Assembly: GCA_026874595.1 (NCBI GenBank)
Contig: JAPPUL010000069.1
Span: 1,488,001 to 1,552,000, forward strand
Length of the DNA: 64,000 nucleotides
Direction: 5' to 3'
From: Sipunculus nudus
Taxonomy: Eukaryota > Annelida > Sipuncula > Golfingiida > Sipunculidae
The number at the start of each line of letters is the position of its first letter. Within the stretch, counting starts at the first letter, position 1. Both the position numbers and the translations under genes were made by a program. Under the pieces are notes generated by a model. The model had not been told where the DNA came from. It saw only the letters and a program-made list of their open reading frames with translations, and did no database searches. Positions 58,741 through 64,000 of the stretch are shown here, piece by piece.

Positions 58741-59214
58741 TTAATAATCTACATCATCTTTATCATCTGCATCATCTTCTCTGTTTAATAAAGATATTTT
58801 AACATCAATATCTTTATTTACTTTAAACTTGCATTCGTCAAAATTAGGTCCTCTAAAAAGAGGCTTGTAACTTGCAAAAAAACCATAAGGTTCTTTTGGG
58901 CCAAAGATACCCTTATTAAGTTTTCCATCATCATTTATGTCTTCAAAAACCTTAATCCCATAAACCCCTTCAGGCACTATAAACTCAAAAGAAACACTCT
59001 TCTTTGAGATTTGATTTGCATCTATCTTAAGCCTACTTACTGTATCTTCCTCATCCCAATTACTTTTGTCTTTTAACGCAATGTAAAGGCTATGTTTTCC
59101 TGTTAAGCCATGAACCACCCCGCTAATCTTATATTCTTTTTTAGCATCCATACTTTCTGCTCCTAGAAAAGTGAATACAATAGCTAATGCTATAATAAAA
59201 TTTGTTTTCATCAT
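58741..59214 (-). CDS. DUF2141-domain secreted protein
   Basis: 157 residues from ATG 59214 (MMKTNFIIALAIVF), preceded by AAAGAGG. A longer frame from 59238 exists but places eight charged residues before the signal peptide. After cleavage near AES, the DUF2141 domain follows: KISGVVHGLTGKHSLYIALKD, VPEGVYGIKVFEDINDDGKL, and GPKEPYGFFAS. The C-terminus is very acidic (DDADDKDDVDY). The family is a secreted beta-sandwich of unknown role. It is the first gene of the TetR-controlled operon. Confidence 0.85.
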   Translation of the reverse strand: MMKTNFIIALAIVFTFLGAESMDAKKEYKISGVVHGLTGKHSLYIALKDKSNWDEEDTVSRLKIDANQISKKSVSFEFIVPEGVYGIKVFEDINDDGKLNKGIFGPKEPYGFFASYKPLFRGPNFDECKFKVNKDIDVKISLLNREDDADDKDDVDY

Positions 59215-59254
59215 TTTAACCTCTTTTTTAGCATTCATTGTCCATCTCCAAATA

Positions 59255-59305
59255 AGTGATTACTCACTTGGTTTAAGTAATGTATAAAATGTTAACATAA
59301 GTCAA
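59255..59305 (-). promoter_or_regulatory. Promoter and TetR-like operator of the DUF2141-TetR operon
   Basis: On the minus strand the -35 is TTGACT (59300-59305). The palindrome AAGTGA-TTAC-TCACTT (59254-59269) lies 32 bp away around the start point. The core AGTGANNNNTCACT and the distance to the -35 agree with 18156-18205. The TetR encoded in this operon would thus be autoregulated. Confidence 0.65.
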
Positions 59306-59696
59306 GAGTTTTTTTATCTTTTTTCTAATAGTTATTAGGTATATTTTATTTTGATATCCTTAGAAGCCTATTTAGTAAATGTATAGGCCAAATGAAGTGT
59401 TTAAGAAAATATTTATAAAAAGTAATTATATAAAATGTATTGTCCCGTTTTAAGAATTTAAAAAGGATTTAAATAAGAGAAATAAGTAAGTAATCAATTA
59501 CCTATTTGCTATGAATATTCTATTTGTTAGGAACTGCTTTAATATTTTAGATAAATAGTATTTTATGGCTAATAAGGTGCTCTAAGGGAGAATAGATAAT
59601 AATACATAACATTAAGCGTTATTTATCTTCATTGCGAAGAAGTAGTTTAAGGGTTTTTTTTTATTTAGTTTTTGGTAAGCTTGTGCTAAAGAATTA
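59306..59696. other. Intergenic region, diverged copy of 18206-18420
   Basis: About 390 bp without a gene. The part next to the operator resembles the region upstream of the 17457 lipoprotein gene, sharing AAGTCAAGAGTTTTTTTA (just before this interval) and AAGTAAGTAATCAATT. It suggests the promoter segments are old duplicates. A T-run on the plus strand (59655-59665) lies close to the GDH gene's end. Confidence 0.45.
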
Positions 59697-62600
59697 TTAG
59701 TTAACTATATTCCATAGATATTTTAATATTACTGTTATGGGGTGTAGATTAATATTTCTATCTCCTTCTTTCAATTGAACTATCCAATTACTATAGTAGT
59801 TAAATGCCAACTCTTTTATTGTAAAATACTCTTCTATATCACCGTTATGAAAGCGTAATATCTTTTTAGATAAAGAATATCTAACAAATTGTAATTGTAT
59901 ATTTAAATAGTTATATGTTATGTGGTCCCATATAGTTGATAGTGGTATTTGTTCAAGATGTGCTTGTATAATGTCCATGGATAATAGATTATCTATTTGT
60001 GTCAGCAGGAGGTGGCAGTCCATAAGACTATAATTAAACTGTTTTGAGAGAGGTAGGTATAGAAAGACACTTTTTAATCTTTTTAATGTCAATATCTTAT
60101 TTTCAAGTTCAGTTGGTATATCTGATTCTTTTTTATTTATCTCTTGAATAGAAGGCTCTACATTTGTGTTAATTGACTCATTAAGTTTTTTGGCAAAGTG
60201 CGATATATCTTCTTTAAGTTTTGCGATTTCTTCATTGTCAGGCAAAATACATTGTTTAAAAGAGAGGTTCCAGCTAAGGATATTTTTGATTAGTTTTTCT
60301 ATTGTACTTAACTTTTTGTATTGTATCTCAGCTGACATTTCACGGTCTAATAGTATTGCCTGTCGTATGGTTGGTATATCTAATATATCTTCTATCACAA
60401 GGTAGGCGCCGGCGATGTCAGGGTATGAGTGTCCGCTATCTCGTTTTAATTCATAAAAGAGCGTTGAGCCGGCTGAGTTTATAATATGATTTGTAACAGT
60501 AGTTGCAATGATTTCTCTTTTTAGTTGGTGTTTTAGTATTTCTTTATTAAACGAGGCATAGACCTTATCGGGGAAATAGGATATAATATATTGTTCACAG
60601 TACAGAGTGTCAGGTATATTTGATTCTAGGATAGCCTGATAAGCTCTCATTTTTTCATAAGCCATAATGATTGCAAGTTGTGGTCTTAGTATGCCTTTGT
60701 CTTCGGAGCTATAACTTATGATTTCTTTGTCGGTTGGTATAAATTCTCCTTTTGGGTCTAATACATTTTCGAAGATTAGGTTTCTTATTAGTTCTCGATA
60801 TTGGTTAATATTGCTTTTAGATTTACGGTGATCCATCGATATAGCAAGGCTTTGTAGATAATTATCCTTGACAATCATATTGTTTAAGTCCATGGTAAGG
60901 CTTGATAGGAATTGGTTACGTTCTTCTAAGTCTTTAACTTGCCCGCAATTTATTAGATGTGAAAAAAGTATTTTAAGATTAACTTCATGGTCGGACATAT
61001 CAACCCCAGCTGAGTTATCTATGGCATCAGTATTAATTCTGCCTCCATTGAGGGCATACTCAACTCGTGCTCGTTGTGTAAATCCCAGGTTACCTCCTTC
61101 ACCTACTACTTTTACTCTTAGCTGCAAAGCATTAATTCTAAGGGGGTCATTAGTTTTATCACCGACCTGTTCATTAGTTTCGGTTGAGGCTTTAACATAA
61201 GTTCCTATACCGCCATTCCATAATAGTTCAACATCCATTTTTAATATTAGTTTAATTAACTGCTCACTACTAAGCTCGTTTTTATTAGTACCTAAAAGTG
61301 TTTTAATTTCTTTAGTTATGGATATAGCTTTTTCATTGCGTTTAAAGACACCGCCACCTTTTGATATTATACTGGTATTGTAGTCTAGCCATGAGGATTT
61401 TCCTAAGTTAAACAGTCGTTTTCGTTCGTTATATGACTCTTTAGAATTAGGGTTTGGGTCAATAAATATATGGGTATGGTTAAATGCTGCTTTTAGTAAT
61501 ATTTGTTTAGACAGTAACATGCCGTTACCAAAGACGTCTCCCGACATATCACCAATACCCACAACACTAAATTCTTCTTCTTGGATGTCCTTATTATTCA
61601 TCTCTCTAAAGTGTTGTCTAACGCATTCCCATGCTCCTTTAGCGGTAATACCTTCTTTCTTATGGTCATATCCATAAGAACCGCCACTTGCAAAGGCGTC
61701 TCCAAGCCAATACTTATATTTATAAGAGACCTCATTAGCTGCATCGGATAAAGAAGCGGTACCCTTATCTGCTGCAACAACTAAATATGGATCTTCTTCA
61801 TCATAGCATATAACTTTTTTAGGATGAACAATCTTATTATTTATTATGTTATCTGTTATATCCAGTATAGCGGATATGAATCGCTTATACTGTTCTTTTA
61901 TAAAGGTTTGATCTTTATTGTCTTTAGTACTTTTAATAACGAAGCCCCCTTTAGAGCCAACTGGTACTATAACAGAATTTTTGATCATTTGAGTTTTCAT
62001 TAATGCAAGTATTTCTGTACGATAATCATCATTACGATCACTCCATCGTATCCCACCACGGGCAACTTTACCACCACGTAAGTGTATACCTTCCATTACG
62101 TTGCTGTATACAAATATTTCATACATTGGTTTTGGGGAGGGCATATTATGTACTTTTTGGCTATCGATTTTTATAGATATTATGAAATCTTTTGTTATGT
62201 CTTTTGAGTAGTAGTTAGTTCTTAATGTAGAGTCTATTATGTTGTAGAAGGACTTTAATATTCGGTCTTCGTTTATATCTGTAACTTTTTTTAATTCTTC
62301 AAGTATTTGCTCTTGTATGTCTTTAAGCACATTCGTTTTACCTGACTTATGCTTTGGATTAAATTTAAGGTCAAAGAAGCTAAACATGTTTTTTATCATG
62401 TCAGCATATTTTAATATAGCTTGGGCTACAGTTTTACGTGTAAATACTCTTTCTAGCTGAAAGTAATAGTTATAGTATGTTCTAATTAGGTTTATTTGTT
62501 TATAATCTAGTCCTGTTTTGGTTATTAGGGTGTTTAGGATACCGTTTTCGAGGTTATTATCCATTACTTTTATTAGTGCTTCTTTTAAGACGGTATCACT

Positions 62601-64000
62601 TATTCTTGAATCTACTATAGTTCCATTAGACTCTGTTACGCTAAAGCTGTGAATATATACGTCTTGTCTACTAGAGCTTAAGTGGTATGACAGTTCATCT
62701 ATTACATTTAAGCCAAAGTTATCTAGAATTGGCGTCATTACTGTTAAGCTAATTTTCTTACTGGAGTATATTCTTATAGTACTATACTGTTTATTGGTAT
62801 TTTTATTTGGAGTTATTATATTATATTGGTTTTGATTTGTTTTGTAGTATTCTTCTAGGTAATAGATATCATCCAGTGCGGTATTGGGGCTATAGATAGA
62901 TTGATATTCTTTGGGGAAGTATGATATATATTTATTATAATAGTCTTCGATGTTATGGGGATAGCTTTTTTCAATAATATCTATTAATTTATCTTGCCAG
63001 CCTTTTACAAGGCATATAATTTCTTGTTCTAGAGCTTCTTTGTTAAACTTTCTTGCTTCTAATTCTAATAGGCTAAGTAGGTAATGTATTTGCCAGAATC
63101 CTGGATGGCTTCTAGTATGATAATATTGTATGGACTTGGCATTAAAAAATGATTTAAGATAATTAGACACGGTGCTTAAGTTATTAGAGCTAAAGTATTT
63201 TTCAGGAAGGGCTACTATAACGGAGAGTGATGAGCCGAGTATACTTTTTCTTGAATATAGTTTAATGGTTTGTTTTCTATATGCGCTTACTATTAGTTGT
63301 ATAAGGCCGTGGAGTTCTTTTATAGAGCTGAAGAAAAGCTCTTCTTTTGGCAGGCTATTAAAGACTGTTATGACTTCTTTATACATTGCAGAATCTTTGA
63401 TTATTTTGTTATTTTCAAGTAATAGTTCTAGTTTAGCTTTTAGGATGGGTATATCTTTAGATTGACTAAAGAGAGCTTGCCTTGTGTATAGTCCTAAGAA
63501 TCTGTGATATTTTAGTGGTGTTTTGTTTTTACTAAATTCACGGATCTCTAAAAAGTCCATATAGTTGCGTCGATGGACTATGCTTTTATCTGGGCTTTTT
63601 TCCAGCAAAAGAGGGATTGACAGCATAATTTGGTCTTTTTTTATATTGGGCATATCTTCAACAGCAATAGGATTATAACATGCAGAGTCTTTATAATCAC
63701 TTAATATACCTTTGGCACTATCTTTATTAACCTGTATGTATAACTTTTTGTTTTTTTCTAAGAAGTCATAGCATCTATATCCTAAAAAGATAAAATTATT
63801 ATCTAAAAGCCATTCTAAGAAGTGAATAGACTCATAAATAGGCAGACCATTATCTTTAAAAGGAGTTAGATAACCTTCTTTAAAGTGTATAATAAGTTTC
63901 TTTAGCATTGATGTAGTATATTGGTAATCTTTAGTTGCTGATTTTACTGCTAAGGCTATTGTCCTTAAATCTTCTTCTATTTTTTTAGCTTTCTTATTAT
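59697..64000 (-). CDS. gdhB: Large NAD-dependent glutamate dehydrogenase (N-terminus beyond window)
   Basis: The frame runs off the right edge: beyond the Met at 63908 it stays open for 30 more codons (NKKAKKIEEDLRTIALAVKS), which fit the family. At least 1433 residues are seen, against ~1600 for the family. It deaminates glutamate to 2-oxoglutarate with NAD+. The catalytic domain has LRGGKVARGGIRWSDRNDDY, TQMIKNSVIVPVGSKGGFV, and VVAADKGTASLSDAANEV; VGIGDMSGDVFGNGML and LWNGGIGTYVK follow. The N-terminal regulatory part (WLLDNNFIFLGYRCYDF) is typical. No break is seen. It is transcribed alone, away from the edge. Confidence 0.93.
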   Translation of the reverse strand, partial: NKKAKKIEEDLRTIALAVKSATKDYQYTTSMLKKLIIHFKEGYLTPFKDNGLPIYESIHFLEWLLDNNFIFLGYRCYDFLEKNKKLYIQVNKDSAKGILSDYKDSACYNPIAVEDMPNIKKDQIMLSIPLLLEKSPDKSIVHRRNYMDFLEIREFSKNKTPLKYHRFLGLYTRQALFSQSKDIPILKAKLELLLENNKIIKDSAMYKEVITVFNSLPKEELFFSSIKELHGLIQLIVSAYRKQTIKLYSRKSILGSSLSVIVALPEKYFSSNNLSTVSNYLKSFFNAKSIQYYHTRSHPGFWQIHYLLSLLELEARKFNKEALEQEIICLVKGWQDKLIDIIEKSYPHNIEDYYNKYISYFPKEYQSIYSPNTALDDIYYLEEYYKTNQNQYNIITPNKNTNKQYSTIRIYSSKKISLTVMTPILDNFGLNVIDELSYHLSSSRQDVYIHSFSVTESNGTIVDSRISDTVLKEALIKVMDNNLENGILNTLITKTGLDYKQINLIRTYYNYYFQLERVFTRKTVAQAILKYADMIKNMFSFFDLKFNPKHKSGKTNVLKDIQEQILEELKKVTDINEDRILKSFYNIIDSTLRTNYYSKDITKDFIISIKIDSQKVHNMPSPKPMYEIFVYSNVMEGIHLRGGKVARGGIRWSDRNDDYRTEILALMKTQMIKNSVIVPVGSKGGFVIKSTKDNKDQTFIKEQYKRFISAILDITDNIINNKIVHPKKVICYDEEDPYLVVAADKGTASLSDAANEVSYKYKYWLGDAFASGGSYGYDHKKEGITAKGAWECVRQHFREMNNKDIQEEEFSVVGIGDMSGDVFGNGMLLSKQILLKAAFNHTHIFIDPNPNSKESYNERKRLFNLGKSSWLDYNTSIISKGGGVFKRNEKAISITKEIKTLLGTNKNELSSEQLIKLILKMDVELLWNGGIGTYVKASTETNEQVGDKTNDPLRINALQLRVKVVGEGGNLGFTQRARVEYALNGGRINTDAIDNSAGVDMSDHEVNLKILFSHLINCGQVKDLEERNQFLSSLTMDLNNMIVKDNYLQSLAISMDHRKSKSNINQYRELIRNLIFENVLDPKGEFIPTDKEIISYSSEDKGILRPQLAIIMAYEKMRAYQAILESNIPDTLYCEQYIISYFPDKVYASFNKEILKHQLKREIIATTVTNHIINSAGSTLFYELKRDSGHSYPDIAGAYLVIEDILDIPTIRQAILLDREMSAEIQYKKLSTIEKLIKNILSWNLSFKQCILPDNEEIAKLKEDISHFAKKLNESINTNVEPSIQEINKKESDIPTELENKILTLKRLKSVFLYLPLSKQFNYSLMDCHLLLTQIDNLLSMDIIQAHLEQIPLSTIWDHITYNYLNIQLQFVRYSLSKKILRFHNGDIEEYFTIKELAFNYYSNWIVQLKEGDRNINLHPITVILKYLWNIVN

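Noticed and set aside
63909-63921. GATGTAGTATATT, like the 3' end of the II-C repeat
   Set aside because: It is within the coding frame of the glutamate dehydrogenase, which continues to the window edge; a 13-nt chance match is plausible.

Overview
The window is AT-rich DNA from a diderm (Gram-negative type) bacterium. It encodes lipoproteins, a beta-barrel-like outer membrane protein, a periplasmic nitrate reductase cluster (NapF/A/B/D), an atypical 2-Cys thiol peroxidase and the large-type NAD-glutamate dehydrogenase. I cannot name the genus. No rRNA, tRNA or transposase gene was recognised. At least ten genes are broken by stops, frameshifts or exact short tandem duplications, which suggests genome decay or, in places, assembly error.

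Layout. 1-1160: an edge-truncated membrane protein tail, a decayed copy of a gene found intact near 54 kb, a small ORF and a solitary type I-B CRISPR repeat. 1161-1676: tpx. 1926-8397: a type I restriction-modification operon (hsdM, hsdS, hsdR) with a HEPN-like relic between hsdS and hsdR. 8414-11682: a type II-C CRISPR array of 50 repeats that starts 16 bp after hsdR. 11967-16940: cas2, cas1 and cas9 on the minus strand. About 17083-17195: a tracrRNA with a clear anti-repeat. 17457-18119: a lipoprotein gene under a probable TetR operator. 18748-27078: a complete type I-B operon (cas6-cas8-cas7-cas5-cas3-cas4-cas1-cas2). 27157-40104: its very long array (about 197 repeats). 40123-47851: mostly broken genes (CAP-domain lipoprotein, gatC, a large SNF2-type helicase with four internal repeat units, an Rrp8-like methyltransferase piece, a beta-helix protein, a membrane protein). 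48177-53256: the nap cluster, with napA interrupted by a 65-bp insertion/duplication. 54052-59214: an AlbA_2-domain gene, a broken lipoprotein paralogue, and a minus-strand operon (DUF2141 protein, TetR, CrtI/retinol-saturase-like oxidoreductase, outer membrane protein). 59697-64000: an NAD-glutamate dehydrogenase running off the right edge.

How it fits together. The first 40 kb is a defence island. Type I RM, Cas9 II-C and Cascade-Cas3 I-B lie end to end, and together the two arrays hold roughly 245 spacers. Both arrays carry spacers to the same invader sequences, sometimes overlapping almost base for base, so the two systems have faced the same phages or plasmids. Pieces of both repeat types also occur outside the arrays: upstream of hsdM, upstream of cas9/tracrRNA, in a duplicated element at both ends of the window, and alone at position 907. 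These isolated repeats are the best candidates for an undescribed regulatory function.
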